DNA from: Fictibacillus sp. BK138
Lineage (GTDB): Bacteria; Bacillota; Bacilli; Bacillales; Fictibacillaceae
Assembly: GCF_004216955.1 (NCBI RefSeq)
Contig: NZ_SGXL01000001.1
Span: 2,135,413 to 2,199,412 of the forward strand
Reading direction: 5' to 3'
DNA: 64,000 nt
A model generated the notes under the pieces. The model was given only the letters and a program-made list of their open reading frames with translations, was not told the DNA's origin and did not search any database. The position numbers and the translations under genes are program-made. Numbering within the stretch: position 1 is the stretch's first letter; each line of letters begins with the position of its first letter. Of this stretch, positions 26,712 through 36,236 are shown piece after piece.

Positions 26712-29700
26712 TTATTTTTCCAGTTCGATCAATAGGTCTCCGGCACTGATGCCTTCTCCGTTTTGAACAGAAATAGACTTAACGCGGCCGTCAAATGGTG
26801 CTTGAACGGTTGTTTCCATCTTCATGGCTTCCGTAATCATCAAATGATCGCCTTTCTTCACTTTTTCGCCTTGCTCCACCAGTACCTTAATTACTGTTCC
26901 TGGCATACTCGCACCAATTTGTGAAGGGTTTGAAGGATCTATCTTTTGTTTTGCTGTAACCGTTACTTTAGCACTTTCGTCGATTACTACAATCTCACGT
27001 GATTGTCCGTTAAGCTCAAAATAGAGAACTCTTGATCCATCATTTTGAGCTTCCCCGATCGAAACTAGTTTTACGATAAGCGTTTTTCCTTGTTCGATTT
27101 CCACTTCAATTTCTTCTCCTAGTGTCATGCCGTAGAAGAATGTAGGTGTATCAAGAACAGATATATCTCCAAATTGAGCATACATTTTCTCACGGTCTAA
27201 GAACACCTTCGGATACAAAGCATAGGCGAGCACATCAAAGCTTGTAACTTGACGGTTGATTTTATGGAATAACGTTTCTTTAATGTCATTAAAATCAGCT
27301 GCTTCGAGCGTTTCACCAGGTCTTACCGTTAGTGGCTCTCTGCCTTTTAAGATGATCTGCTGAAGTTCACGTGGGAAACCTTGATAAGGCTGCCCGAGGT
27401 GACCTTGGAAGAATTCTACTACTGAATCTGGGAAGTCCAGTGATTCTCCTCTTTCATATACTTCATCCTCGGTTAGATTGTTCTGAACCATATAAAGTGC
27501 CATGTCCCCCACTACTTTAGAAGACGGTGTAACTTTAACAACATCTCCGAACATGTCATTGACTCTTCTGTACATCTGCTTCACTTCATCCCAGCGTTCT
27601 CCCAGACCGACAGCTTTCGCTTGCTGCTGGAGATTACTGAACTGACCGCCTGGCATTTCATGTTCATATACCTCAGGATCCGGTGCATTCATGCCATTTT
27701 CAAAGCCAGAGTAATACTTTCTAATATCTTCCCAATAAGCGGACAGCTGATTTGCATCTTGAATGTTTAAGTCAGGCTGTCTTTCGTTACCGGTCAAGGC
27801 ATAATATAAAGAGTTAGCACTTGGCTGAGATGTTTGTCCTGACATTGAACTTACTGCTACATCCACAATATCTACACCCGCTTCAGCAGCTTTCGCATAG
27901 GTGTAAATACCATTTCCGCTCGTATCATGCGTATGCAGATGAATTGGAATGTCAATTGCATCCTTAAGGGCCGAAACAAGATCATAAGCAGCCTGTGGCT
28001 TTAATAGGCCTGCCATATCTTTAATGGCAAGGATATGGGCACCTTCTTGTTCAAGTTCCTTTGCAAGATTAACATAATAGTTTAAATCGTACTTTGTGCG
28101 GCTAGGGTCTAGAATATCACCTGTATAGCAAATGGCTGCTTCAGCAATTTTCCCTGTTTCGCGAACTGCATGAATAGCCACTTTCATACCTTCAACCCAG
28201 TTTAAACTATCAAAGATTCTAAAGACATCGATTCCAGCCATTGCAGATTTTTTAACAAATTCTTCGATGACGTTGTCAGGATAATTTTTATAGCCGACTG
28301 CATTCGATGCTCTTAAAAGCATTTGAAACAATACATTTGGAGCTTTTTCTCTAAGCTTTAAAAGCCTGTCCCACGGATCTTCATTTAAGAAGCGATAAGC
28401 TACATCAAATGTTGCTCCACCCCACATTTCCATGGAGAACATATCTGGCCAAAGTCTTGCGGTCGGCTCAGCGATATGAAGAAGATCATTCGTTCTGACA
28501 CGCGTTGCAAGAAGTGACTGATGACCATCTCGGAAAGTTGTATCTGTAAGAAGCAATTTCTTTTGATCTTTAACCCATTGCGCTACTGCTTCCGGTCCTT
28601 CAGTGTCCAGCAATTGTTTTGTGCCATTAGGAATCGGCTCAGAATGTTTCACTTTAGGAATGCGAGGTTTATCAAACGATGGTTTCTCTTGTTTTTGAAG
28701 ACCGGGAAATCCATTAATCGTTGTCGCTCCAATGTATGAAAGCATCTTAGTTCCTCTATCCTTGCGTTTAGGGAACACAAACAGTTCACTGCTCGTATCA
28801 ATAAAGGAAGTATCATAGTCTCCCGATAAGAACTTTTCGTGAGTTACCACGTTCTCAAGGAAAGCTATGTTGGTCTTGATCCCGCGAATACGGAATTCTT
28901 TTAAATTTCTTAACATTTTAGATGCAGCTTGTTCATAGGACAACGCCCATGTTGAAACTTTCACAAGCAATGAATCATAGAATGGCGTGATGACTGCACC
29001 TTGATAACCATTACCGGCGTCCAGCCTCACTCCGAATCCTCCGCCCGAACGGTACGCCATAATTTTCCCTGTATCTGGCATGAATTGGTTAGCTGGATCT
29101 TCTGTCGTAACACGGGATTGGATAGCATACCCATGACAATAAATCTCTGATTGTTGCGGGATTCCCAATTGTTTACTATGCAGTGAGAAGCCTTGAGCAA
29201 TAAGAATTTGTGATTGCACAATGTCAATGCCGGTTACCATCTCTGTAATCGTATGCTCTACCTGGACCCGTGGGTTTACTTCTATGAAATAAAACTCACC
29301 GGATGGAGTAACAAGATACTCTACAGTACCTGCATTCACGTAGCCAACATGCTCCATTAAGGAAACTGCAGATTCACAGATTTCGTGGCGAAGTTCCTCG
29401 GTCAATGAAACGCTTGGTGCTACCTCGACTACTTTTTGATGCCTTCTCTGAACGGAACAGTCACGCTCATATAAATGCACGAGATTTCCTTCATAGTCTC
29501 CAAGGATCTGTACTTCGATATGTTTTGGTTTATCTAAGAATTTTTCAACATAAACTTCGTCTTTACCAAAAGCGGCCTTTGCTTCAGACTTAGCTCTTTC
29601 ATAGCTCTCTGCCAATGAATTTTCGCTTCTGACAATTCTCATGCCACGGCCACCGCCACCCATGGATGCTTTAATGATGATCGGGAAACCATGTTCTTCT

Positions 29701-30155
29701 GCGAAAGACCTTACCTCATCTAAAGAGTTCACAGGACCATCGCTTCCTGGGATAACCGGAATGTTGGCATCGATCGCTGCTTGTCTCGCTTTTACTTTGT
29801 CCCCAAACACATCGAGGTGTTTTTCCTCAGGTCCGATAAAGATAATTCCCTCTTCACGGCATCGCTGTGCAAACTCTTTATTTTCAGACAAGAAGCCATA
29901 GCCTGGGTGAATTCCATCTACTCCGTTTGCTTTTGCTATCTCGATAATTCCTTCGATATCCAGATAAGCATCTATCGGCTTTTTTCCTTCTCCGACCAGG
30001 TAAGCTTCATCTGCTTTATAACGATGGTAGGAACCAGTATCTTCCTTTGAATATATTGCTACGGTTCGAATGTCCAGTTCTGTACATGCTCTGAAAATTC
30101 GGATTGCAATTTCTCCTCGGTTTGCTACTAAAACTTTGCTAATTTTTCTGCTCAT
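26712..30155 (-). CDS. pyc: Pyruvate carboxylase
   Basis: A 1147-residue biotin enzyme that carboxylates pyruvate to oxaloacetate, refilling the TCA cycle. Domains run from biotin carboxylase (about 1-455; KASMGGGGRGMRIV, EVNPRVQVEHTITE) through carboxyltransferase (about 530-805; LLTDTTFRDGHQSLLATRVR, and HLHTHDTSGNG) to the C-terminal biotinyl domain (TEAMKMETTV near residue 1112). The start follows AAAAGGAGAGGAACTTGT. It lies 22 nt downstream of the ftsW stop, the pairing also seen in B. subtilis (ylaO-pycA). Confidence 0.98.
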   Translation of the reverse strand: MSRKISKVLVANRGEIAIRIFRACTELDIRTVAIYSKEDTGSYHRYKADEAYLVGEGKKPIDAYLDIEGIIEIAKANGVDGIHPGYGFLSENKEFAQRCREEGIIFIGPEEKHLDVFGDKVKARQAAIDANIPVIPGSDGPVNSLDEVRSFAEEHGFPIIIKASMGGGGRGMRIVRSENSLAESYERAKSEAKAAFGKDEVYVEKFLDKPKHIEVQILGDYEGNLVHLYERDCSVQRRHQKVVEVAPSVSLTEELRHEICESAVSLMEHVGYVNAGTVEYLVTPSGEFYFIEVNPRVQVEHTITEMVTGIDIVQSQILIAQGFSLHSKQLGIPQQSEIYCHGYAIQSRVTTEDPANQFMPDTGKIMAYRSGGGFGVRLDAGNGYQGAVITPFYDSLLVKVSTWALSYEQAASKMLRNLKEFRIRGIKTNIAFLENVVTHEKFLSGDYDTSFIDTSSELFVFPKRKDRGTKMLSYIGATTINGFPGLQKQEKPSFDKPRIPKVKHSEPIPNGTKQLLDTEGPEAVAQWVKDQKKLLLTDTTFRDGHQSLLATRVRTNDLLHIAEPTARLWPDMFSMEMWGGATFDVAYRFLNEDPWDRLLKLREKAPNVLFQMLLRASNAVGYKNYPDNVIEEFVKKSAMAGIDVFRIFDSLNWVEGMKVAIHAVRETGKIAEAAICYTGDILDPSRTKYDLNYYVNLAKELEQEGAHILAIKDMAGLLKPQAAYDLVSALKDAIDIPIHLHTHDTSGNGIYTYAKAAEAGVDIVDVAVSSMSGQTSQPSANSLYYALTGNERQPDLNIQDANQLSAYWEDIRKYYSGFENGMNAPDPEVYEHEMPGGQFSNLQQQAKAVGLGERWDEVKQMYRRVNDMFGDVVKVTPSSKVVGDMALYMVQNNLTEDEVYERGESLDFPDSVVEFFQGHLGQPYQGFPRELQQIILKGREPLTVRPGETLEAADFNDIKETLFHKINRQVTSFDVLAYALYPKVFLDREKMYAQFGDISVLDTPTFFYGMTLGEEIEVEIEQGKTLIVKLVSIGEAQNDGSRVLYFELNGQSREIVVIDESAKVTVTAKQKIDPSNPSQIGASMPGTVIKVLVEQGEKVKKGDHLMITEAMKMETTVQAPFDGRVKSISVQNGEGISAGDLLIELEK

Positions 30156-30177
30156 ACAAGTTCCTCTCCTTTTACCG

Positions 30178-31338
30178 TTACAAGATTGCTTTTAAGCTTT
30201 TGTTCTTTACACTCGGTTGTTTGTCAGGCACTTTCTTATTCAGTTTTACTTTTGCAGAAATGTTTATTAGAATTCCCATCGATGTCAGGAACAACAGAAG
30301 GGAAGATCCACCATAAGATATAAAAGGCAGCGGGACACCAGTAATAGGCAACAAACCTACTGCCGCTCCCAGGTTCACAACTGTTTGGATGCCAATCATC
30401 CCAGAAATCCCGAAAGCTAGCAGACTCGTATAAGTATCGTCACTCTGCATACCGATCCAGAATCCCCTCAATACGATATACCCCAAAAGAGCAATAATTA
30501 AAAACACTCCTATGAAACCTAATTCCTCTGCGATGATCGCAATAATGAAATCAGTATGAGGTTCAGGCAAGAATCCGTACTTTTGAATGCTTTGTCCTAG
30601 ACCGCTTCCAGTTAAACCGCCAGCTGCGATAGAAATATAGCCGTTAACAAGCTGATATCCATCTCCTGCTGGATTTTTAAATGGTGCATACGCGGCATCA
30701 AAACGTGAAAGTTGTTCCTCGCTCAGCTGAAAATAAATCCCGAGTCCCACGATTCCGGCTAATGCTGCCATTGAAAAGATATGTTTAAATTTAATCCCTG
30801 AGCAGAAAAGGATAATTCCTGCTACACCTGCTACAATCAGGGCGGTCCCTAGATCCGGCTGTAAAATGATTAAAATAAACATGATGGCAAAGATACTAAG
30901 AGGAGGTATTACCCCTTTTTTAAAGTCATGCATTTTACCTTGTTTTTTTGAATAGATCGCAGCCAAATAGATGGCAAGCGTTAATTTAATGAACTCTGCA
31001 GGCTGAATTCCGACAGGTCCTATGTATAACCAGCTTTTTGCATTATTTACTTCACGTCCAAAAACTAAAACAGCAACTAGCACTCCAATGGACACCAGTA
31101 CGATCGGAAGCATCATTTTTTTATAGATCTGTACGTTGAATCTCATTGTAAAGTACATGAATAGCAGCCCTGCAATTAAAAAGATGAGCTGTCTTGTGAA
31201 GAAAAAACTGCTGCTATAATCGTATTTATTAATCGTTACCCCTATACTTGCACTGTAGATCATGACTAGACCAGAACTGCACAACAAAAGTACGGCCACT
31301 AAAAGAGAATAGTCATAGGGTCTTACTGCTTTTTTCAC
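30178..31338 (-). CDS. ftsW: FtsW, septal peptidoglycan polymerase (SEDS family)
   Basis: A 386-residue SEDS protein with about ten membrane helices that polymerises lipid II at the division septum. Signatures are INKYDYSSSFFFTRQ, FIKLTLAIYLA, HTDFIIAIIAEELGFIG and the GVPLPFISYGGSSLL stretch near the end. Start choice is uncertain: GTG 31338 has AAAGGTGG 5 nt upstream, GTG 31347 has AGAGGAG, and ATG 31368 is also in frame. It precedes pyc on the same strand. Confidence 0.93.
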   Translation of the reverse strand: MKKAVRPYDYSLLVAVLLLCSSGLVMIYSASIGVTINKYDYSSSFFFTRQLIFLIAGLLFMYFTMRFNVQIYKKMMLPIVLVSIGVLVAVLVFGREVNNAKSWLYIGPVGIQPAEFIKLTLAIYLAAIYSKKQGKMHDFKKGVIPPLSIFAIMFILIILQPDLGTALIVAGVAGIILFCSGIKFKHIFSMAALAGIVGLGIYFQLSEEQLSRFDAAYAPFKNPAGDGYQLVNGYISIAAGGLTGSGLGQSIQKYGFLPEPHTDFIIAIIAEELGFIGVFLIIALLGYIVLRGFWIGMQSDDTYTSLLAFGISGMIGIQTVVNLGAAVGLLPITGVPLPFISYGGSSLLLFLTSMGILINISAKVKLNKKVPDKQPSVKNKSLKAIL

Positions 31339-31496
31339 GTTTTCCACCTTTCTCCTCTCTAAATTCATAATTATTAGATATTGTAACATATAAAACCTTT
31401 TTCTTATTGATTCAGCCCGGCGACATTCTCTTAAACATATTATTTCGTAACATTGTATCAGTTTTTGATTAAAAATAAAGATTTCTTAATAAATAT

Positions 31497-31530
31497 AAAA
31501 AAATCCAGTCCAAATGTTTTTTCGGACTGG
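31497..31530 (-). terminator. Terminator of ylaN
   Basis: On the minus strand CCAGTCC-GAAAAAACATTT-GGACTGG is followed by ATTTTTTTATATTT. Confidence 0.8.
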
Positions 31531-31537
31531 CTGTGTA

Positions 31538-31819
31538 TCATTTTTTCATTGATGCATCATGCAATGCAGTAAGCTGCTTTTCGAGCGACTCTAATAATTG
31601 TTTCCCCGCTTCTTCTTCTACCAGATTTAAGCGGACTGCAAAATCTATTTCACGGGATAAACCAAACATTTGCGTATCCAATACTTCCTCATAGAGGGGA
31701 CATTGTGGCATTGTTAAGTTTTCCATTTGAACTTCAATTAATTTCAGGATTTTATCTGCATCTGCTTTTAAGAGTTCAAATGCCCTTTCCCGATGTCCAG
31801 TTGCCATCTCAGCTGACAA
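31538..31819 (-). CDS. ylaN: YlaN, UPF0358 iron-homeostasis protein
   Basis: A 93-residue helical protein that is highly conserved in Bacilli ([37 protein letters not shown]). In B. subtilis YlaN binds Fur and is needed for growth under iron limitation. TTG 31819 follows GGAGGGATGATCA; an in-frame ATG four codons later is the alternative. Single gene with its own terminator. Confidence 0.94.
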   Translation of the reverse strand: MSAEMATGHRERAFELLKADADKILKLIEVQMENLTMPQCPLYEEVLDTQMFGLSREIDFAVRLNLVEEEAGKQLLESLEKQLTALHDASMKK

Positions 31820-31949
31820 TGATCATCCCTCCGTTCGCACGAATTTCTACCTTTAAATATAAAGGTTTGTCTAAAAAAAATCAACATATTACAGTATTCA
31901 CATAATCATGCTATGCTTTTAATAGCGTTTTCAAATCAAGGAGGTACAT

Positions 31950-32453
31950 ATGGAATTCATAGTTGCACTTAACGGGAAGGTAAACTACCCGCTTACTTTA
32001 GATCCTGGCGTTTGGATTTTTGATGATAGAAAAGAAAATCTGGACACATTGTTCGATACGAAAGGAGACAAAGAAAGCGAGCAAGAAAAATATTTAAAGG
32101 ACGTTTCAGCTCACTGGGACAGAGAATTGCAGGAAGGTGCTGTCCCTCCATCTGAAAAAGATAAGCAAAAACCTAAAACAACTTTAAAAGAAACTCTTCT
32201 TACAAGTTCCTTCGCCATATCATTATCTTATTTTATCTATAATGCACAACCGCACCCTGACGCAGAAAGAGTACTCATTGAATCAGGGGACGGAAATGTT
32301 GAAATCACAATTAAAGAAGCCCAAGATGGGTACTTGGCGTTTTCTGAAAACGGTAAACCCTTAAAATCAGATGGACCTGTTCACTTTTATTTTGGTGATG
32401 GACGAAACAAAGAAAATCCAATCAAACGCATTACTGGTATCACGCTTCTTTAA
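31950..32453 (+). CDS. ylaL: YlaL-like protein
   Basis: A 167-residue soluble protein recognisable by ITLDPGVWIFDD-like LTLDPGVWIFDDRK near the N terminus, SAHWDRELQEGA in the middle and GPVHFYFGDGRNKENPIKRI near the end. From memory this is YlaL of B. subtilis, placed between ylaN and phoH-like ylaK; homologues are sometimes labelled peptidyl-prolyl isomerase without support. CAAGGAGGTACAT precedes the ATG. The function is unknown. Confidence 0.78.
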   Translation: MEFIVALNGKVNYPLTLDPGVWIFDDRKENLDTLFDTKGDKESEQEKYLKDVSAHWDRELQEGAVPPSEKDKQKPKTTLKETLLTSSFAISLSYFIYNAQPHPDAERVLIESGDGNVEITIKEAQDGYLAFSENGKPLKSDGPVHFYFGDGRNKENPIKRITGITLL

Positions 32454-32472
32454 AAAAATTACAGGAAAAACG

Positions 32473-32501
32473 AAGGGCAGCTCTTTCTGGAGCTGTCTTT
32501 T
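32473..32501 (+). terminator. Terminator after ylaL
   Basis: GGGCAGCTC-TTTCTG-GAGCTGTCTTTT (one G:U) lies between the converging ylaL and ylaK genes. Confidence 0.65.
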
Positions 32502-32505
32502 ACAA

Positions 32506-33840
32506 TTACAGCAGATCTGCTGCAATTTGAGCCAATGAAGATCGTTCCCCTTTTTCCAGCCTCACGTGCCCGCTGACTGCCTGGTCTTTAAATTTTTCCA
32601 CCACATATGTCAAACCGTTTGTAAATTCATCCAAATAAGGATGATCAATTTGCTGAGGATCACCGAGCAATACAATTTTACTTCCTTCCCCTACCCTTGT
32701 AAGAATGGTTTTCACTTCATGCTTAGTCAGGTTTTGAGCTTCATCAATAATGATAAACTGATCTGGCAGACTCCTTCCTCTGATGTATGTGAGTGCTTCA
32801 ACGTGTATAGAGCCAATACCAGCCAATATTTTTTCCAGCTCTCCCTGCTTTTTTGTATTGAACAGGTATTCGAGATTATCATAAACAGGCTGCATCCAAG
32901 GTTTAAGCTTTTCTTCTTTTTCCCCTGGCAAATAGCCGATATCTTTACCAACGGGTACGATCGGGCGAGCGATAAATAATTTGATATAATCCTTCAAGTC
33001 TTCAGTCTGAAGCAATGCTGCAGCAAGTGTTATCAGCGTCTTTCCTGTGCCCGCTTTTCCAATCAATGTAACAAGAGGCAGGTCTTTTCGCAGTAAAAGT
33101 TCAAATGCCATTTTCTGCTGTACATTCCTAGCCCGTATACCCCATATCTGCTCTGAATCATAACGGAGAGGTTTTAACGTTTTACCAAACTCGTCTACTT
33201 TCCCAAGAGCCGAAACAGATGACCTGAAAACATCTTTCAAGATGACAAACTGATGGGGATAAAAGGAGTGCCCTGTTAATTCGATCAGCTGCAGTTCATT
33301 TTTCTCATAAAATTTACTCAGAAGTTCACCTTGTAAATAAATTTCTTTATAGCCTGTATAGGTCTGGTCATTCTTATCGATAACCCTGTCACTTAAAAAA
33401 TCTTCTGCTTCTATCCCGAGAGCATCTGCTTTTACACGAACCAATACATCTTTTGAAACCAATATCACTTTCACACCGCTCTTTTTAGCCTCTTCCTCTT
33501 GTTTTAAATTCAATGTAACAGCTAATATCCGATTATCGTTTGTCGGTTCTACAAACGTTTCCTGAAGCCTTTGAAATGATTTATGATTGAGCTCTACTCG
33601 AAGTTTGCCCCCATTTTCAAGTGGAACACCTTGATGCAGTTTTCCATTCTGTCTAACACGGTCAATTAAACGGGAAACTTCTCTTGCATTTCTCCCAATT
33701 TCGTCCATATAACGTTTCTTGGAATCCACTTCTTCTAAAACTACAGCAGGTATGATCACTTCACTGTCTCCAAAGGATTGTATGGAATAAGGATCCTGCA
33801 AAAGCACGTTTGTATCTAGGACGTATCGTTTATTCAACAT
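32506..33840 (-). CDS. ylaK: PIN-PhoH ATPase (YlaK)
   Basis: A 444-residue fusion of an N-terminal PIN nuclease-like domain (about 1-150; RYVLDTNVLLQDP with the acidic DTN) and a C-terminal PhoH-type P-loop ATPase (about 240-444; Walker A TLIGKAGTGKTLITLA, Walker B FIIIDEAQNLT, and VLLGDPQQIDHPY). PIN-PhoH proteins act as RNA helicase/RNases in other bacteria. The start follows CAGGAGGCTGA. Single gene, converging on ylaL. Confidence 0.94.
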   Translation of the reverse strand: MLNKRYVLDTNVLLQDPYSIQSFGDSEVIIPAVVLEEVDSKKRYMDEIGRNAREVSRLIDRVRQNGKLHQGVPLENGGKLRVELNHKSFQRLQETFVEPTNDNRILAVTLNLKQEEEAKKSGVKVILVSKDVLVRVKADALGIEAEDFLSDRVIDKNDQTYTGYKEIYLQGELLSKFYEKNELQLIELTGHSFYPHQFVILKDVFRSSVSALGKVDEFGKTLKPLRYDSEQIWGIRARNVQQKMAFELLLRKDLPLVTLIGKAGTGKTLITLAAALLQTEDLKDYIKLFIARPIVPVGKDIGYLPGEKEEKLKPWMQPVYDNLEYLFNTKKQGELEKILAGIGSIHVEALTYIRGRSLPDQFIIIDEAQNLTKHEVKTILTRVGEGSKIVLLGDPQQIDHPYLDEFTNGLTYVVEKFKDQAVSGHVRLEKGERSSLAQIAADLL

Positions 33841-33978
33841 TCAGCCTCCTGACTTAAATGTAATCCCATCTATTAAGTGCATTTTTATGGACTGCCTATT
33901 AAAAATGTATGTGTGAAGGAATAAAGTTAGAAGAATGAACAAAAAATAACGGAAATGACTTGGAAGGACTGATATTCA

Positions 33979-34611
33979 TTGAAAACTTTACGAATAGCTG
34001 CAGTCTTAAGCGCAATCTTTGTTCTTTTTGGCTGCATGAACGAAAATGATGATAATGCACAACAGGCTGATAAAAATACACCACGCCTTACTAAGGTAAA
34101 TCAAACTGCAGAAAGCAAGAAGCCAAATCAGCCAAAAGGCTCTCAGGAAATATCCCGGCATCTCGTAGGACTGGCTACTGGAATTCCTGGTGTTGAAGAT
34201 GCTACAGCTGTTGTCTTAGGTCCGTATGCAGTTGTAGGTATTGATGTAGACCGTAAGCTTGATAATTCAAGAGTTGGTTCGATCAAATATTCTGTTGCAG
34301 AAGCTCTTAAAAATGATCCCAATGGCAAGAATGCAGTTGTAACTGCCGATCCAGATGTTGTTGAGAGACTCCGTCAAATGGGTAGACAGATCCGCCAAGG
34401 ACATCCGATCGGCGGAATCGCGAATGAATTAGCTGGAATCGTAGGCCGCTTAATGCCTCAAGTTCCACACAGCCTTCAAACGGAAAAACCTTCTCCAACA
34501 GAAACAAATAACAGCCAGCTTTCTGAAAAAGAGGAACGACAGCTGAAAAATGACCAGCAAAAGCAAGAAAAAGCAGATAAAAACCAGCCGCAGCGGTTAA
34601 ATGAAAGCTGA
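33979..34611 (+). CDS. ylaJ: YhcN/YlaJ-family sporulation lipoprotein
   Basis: A 210-residue lipoprotein. The signal peptide ends in the lipobox LFGC (Cys19); the YhcN/YlaJ domain follows (about 55-150) with GIPGVEDATAVVLGPYAVVGI and NAVVTADPDVVERLRQM; the C-terminal 50 residues are charged and rich in Gln and Lys. Relatives sit in the spore inner membrane or coat and affect germination. The start is TTG 33979, 9-10 nt after AAGGA. Confidence 0.9.
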   Translation: MKTLRIAAVLSAIFVLFGCMNENDDNAQQADKNTPRLTKVNQTAESKKPNQPKGSQEISRHLVGLATGIPGVEDATAVVLGPYAVVGIDVDRKLDNSRVGSIKYSVAEALKNDPNGKNAVVTADPDVVERLRQMGRQIRQGHPIGGIANELAGIVGRLMPQVPHSLQTEKPSPTETNNSQLSEKEERQLKNDQQKQEKADKNQPQRLNES

Positions 34612-34710
34612 GAATAATGAGACTGATGAGGGATGATTTCAACAACTTCCCTTTTCAGTCTTTTTTATGATATCTAGTTGTGGGTTATGTCGAAAATCGT
34701 GTATTTATTA

Positions 34711-34793
34711 TTTAACGTGGGATTTCCCAAAATAACGTGGAAAAAATTTAATTAATGTGCGATTAATTTAAATAACGTGAGATTAATAAAAAG
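34711..34793. repeat. Tandem units with a 20 bp period between ylaJ and ylaI
   Basis: AACGTG (or AATGTG) recurs at 34714, 34734, 34754 and 34774, exactly 20 bp apart, each followed by a variable GATT-rich half, with a weaker ATCGTG at 34696. No open reading frame or terminator explains it. The rest of the 342 bp gap (34612-34953) holds a possible ylaJ terminator (CTGATGAGG region, weak) and the ylaI promoter. Confidence 0.65.
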
Positions 34794-34924
34794 TACTTCT
34801 AATTCAAAATAGTTTGTTTTTTTAAGACGTACATCCTTTATTAGAGTCCTCTTGGAAAACACAGCGAACATCAAGTTCCACTAAAGTGCTTCAATTCCTT
34901 TACTTAATTTACTATTTTCTTTAT

Positions 34925-34932
34925 GGTATACT
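34925..34932 (+). promoter_or_regulatory. Extended -10 promoter of ylaI
   Basis: GGTATACT preceded by T (TGG-TATACT) is an extended -10 element 22 nt upstream of the ylaI ATG. The -35 region is poor (TTAATT), as is usual with extended -10 promoters. Confidence 0.5.
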
Positions 34933-34953
34933 GTTTGAAAGAGGTGAAATACG

Positions 34954-35154
34954 ATGCGTGTAAAATGCGTATTATGCGATAATATTGAAGTTATTGAAAA
35001 TGAATGTTCACTTGCAAAGAAATTGCGAAATAGACCGATACACACCTTTATGTGCGAACCATGCAAAGAGCGAATCACTAGAAAAACTGCCCAGCGGGAA
35101 GCTACAGGTAATTTTACTTTATACAGAAGTCCAGATACGAACAATGACTGGTAA
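34954..35154 (+). CDS. ylaI: YlaI, small zinc-ribbon protein (DUF2197)
   Basis: A 66-residue protein with two CxxC pairs, CVLC (residues 5-8) and CEPC (about 34-37), which should bind one zinc ion; the linker contains RNRPIHTFM. The function is unknown and the family is confined to Bacilli. GAAAGAGGTGAAATACG precedes the ATG. It overlaps the next gene by 11 nt. Confidence 0.88.
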   Translation: MRVKCVLCDNIEVIENECSLAKKLRNRPIHTFMCEPCKERITRKTAQREATGNFTLYRSPDTNNDW

Positions 35155-35584
35155 TCGTTTATTAGCGTGGACTTTTTATGGTACAATTGCTGGCACCTTG
35201 CTGGCTTGTTTTTTTTATGTCATTGAACAAGGATTCGGAATCAACCTCTACACTTTCTTAGTGAATATTGACTTCTTGCCATTACCTGATTTTATTATTT
35301 ATTCTTTCCTGATCCAGTTCGTATCTCATATTGTGATCTCCGTGATATTGATTGCTCTTGTTGATATTTTATCTGCAAGATTTAATCATCCGCACCTTTT
35401 TTCTGTAATCATAAACGCTGTTATGTCCTTTACTTTTTTTCCTCTTTATCATTTCGCTTTGACAAAGCCTTTTCATCCTCCATTTCTCCTTCCATTTACA
35501 TTATGGTTTATCGGACACCTTTTATTTGCTGTCTTAATCGGATACTTTGTTTCATTTCTGCATAAAAAAAGGAGTGCTGATTAA
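35144..35584 (+). CDS. Uncharacterised four-helix membrane protein
   Basis: A 146-residue protein I do not recognise, with four hydrophobic helices (about 8-28, 40-67, 80-100, 115-138) separated by short loops; the tail LHKKRSAD is basic. The start ATG 35144 overlaps the end of ylaI by 11 nt, with no good ribosome binding site, so translation is probably coupled to ylaI. Its stop codon lies inside the terminator of the opposing gene. Confidence 0.7.
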   Translation: MTGNRLLAWTFYGTIAGTLLACFFYVIEQGFGINLYTFLVNIDFLPLPDFIIYSFLIQFVSHIVISVILIALVDILSARFNHPHLFSVIINAVMSFTFFPLYHFALTKPFHPPFLLPFTLWFIGHLLFAVLIGYFVSFLHKKRSAD

Positions 35585-35597
35585 TCAGCACTCCTCG
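35561..35597 (-). terminator. Minus-strand terminator made of a 26 bp perfect palindrome over two stop codons
   Basis: AGGAGTGCTGATTAATCAGCACTCCT (35570-35595, read as two 13 bp halves) is self-complementary throughout. It contains the TAA of the membrane protein and the TGA of the 92-residue protein. A seven-T run follows only on the minus strand. Confidence 0.85.
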
Positions 35598-35863
35598 TTA
35601 AACCTTGGTTCATTTTGAATTCCTTCGTATAAAGCATCCACCGCGTCAACAAAGAATCGTTCTGTTTTTTCCACTCCGTCTACCTCGAATAATACGATGT
35701 AAAATGGTCCTTGAACCGAGACAGATTGTACGTTTACTCGGTGGTCTTCTCTTAATATCTCACTAAAAAATTCAAAAGTATCTTCTGCAGCTAGATCATT
35801 GGGACGTTCCTCATGTACTTTTTTAATGCTTAGCCAGTTGGAAAGAGCATCTGTGAGTTTCAT
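35585..35863 (-). CDS. Uncharacterised conserved-looking 92-residue protein
   Basis: A 92-residue acidic soluble protein I do not recognise. It starts MKLTDALSNWLSIKKVHEER, has a beta-rich centre (VQSVSVQGPFYIVLFEVDGV) and ends NEPRFNEEC. CAGGAGGTTCAAC gives a strong ribosome binding site. It lies 15 nt after ylaH on the same strand, so the two are probably co-transcribed; a strong terminator follows. Confidence 0.72.
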   Translation of the reverse strand: MKLTDALSNWLSIKKVHEERPNDLAAEDTFEFFSEILREDHRVNVQSVSVQGPFYIVLFEVDGVEKTERFFVDAVDALYEGIQNEPRFNEEC

Positions 35864-35878
35864 GTTGAACCTCCTGTT

Positions 35879-36205
35879 TTAGCCGTTTTCTTTTTTGCTT
35901 TGATATAATCTTACCTTATAAATAATCAGGATAAGCGCAGCCACGATCAATCCTTCAGCTACGGGAAGTCCGATTCCAAAGAATGCTAAAGGCATACAAC
36001 CTATGATCAAAAACAGATAGATCAATGCCGATTTTAAAGGTGGCAGTTTTTTGGCGAAACCTAACTTAAAAACAATAATGCTAAGCACTGTAATGATTAA
36101 ATACAATAGCAAGAAAGCTCTGACAGGGTCGTGTTCAATCCCCAGCAGCAAAGCCATTGAGGACGAATCCTCACCTGTCGCTTTCATAATTTCTTGTTCT
36201 TTCAC
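35879..36205 (-). CDS. ylaH: YlaH-like membrane protein
   Basis: A 108-residue membrane protein of the YlaH family, with three hydrophobic helices (about 28-48, 57-75, 77-97) and a short basic tail. The function is unknown. I prefer GTG 36205 (MKEQEIMKATG) because GGGAGTGG lies at normal distance; GTG 36214 would overlap it. It lies just downstream of typA, as in B. subtilis. Confidence 0.82.
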   Translation of the reverse strand: MKEQEIMKATGEDSSSMALLLGIEHDPVRAFLLLYLIITVLSIIVFKLGFAKKLPPLKSALIYLFLIIGCMPLAFFGIGLPVAEGLIVAALILIIYKVRLYQSKKENG

Positions 36206-36236
36206 GATTCCCACTCCCGCTTCTTAAAACTTAAGC

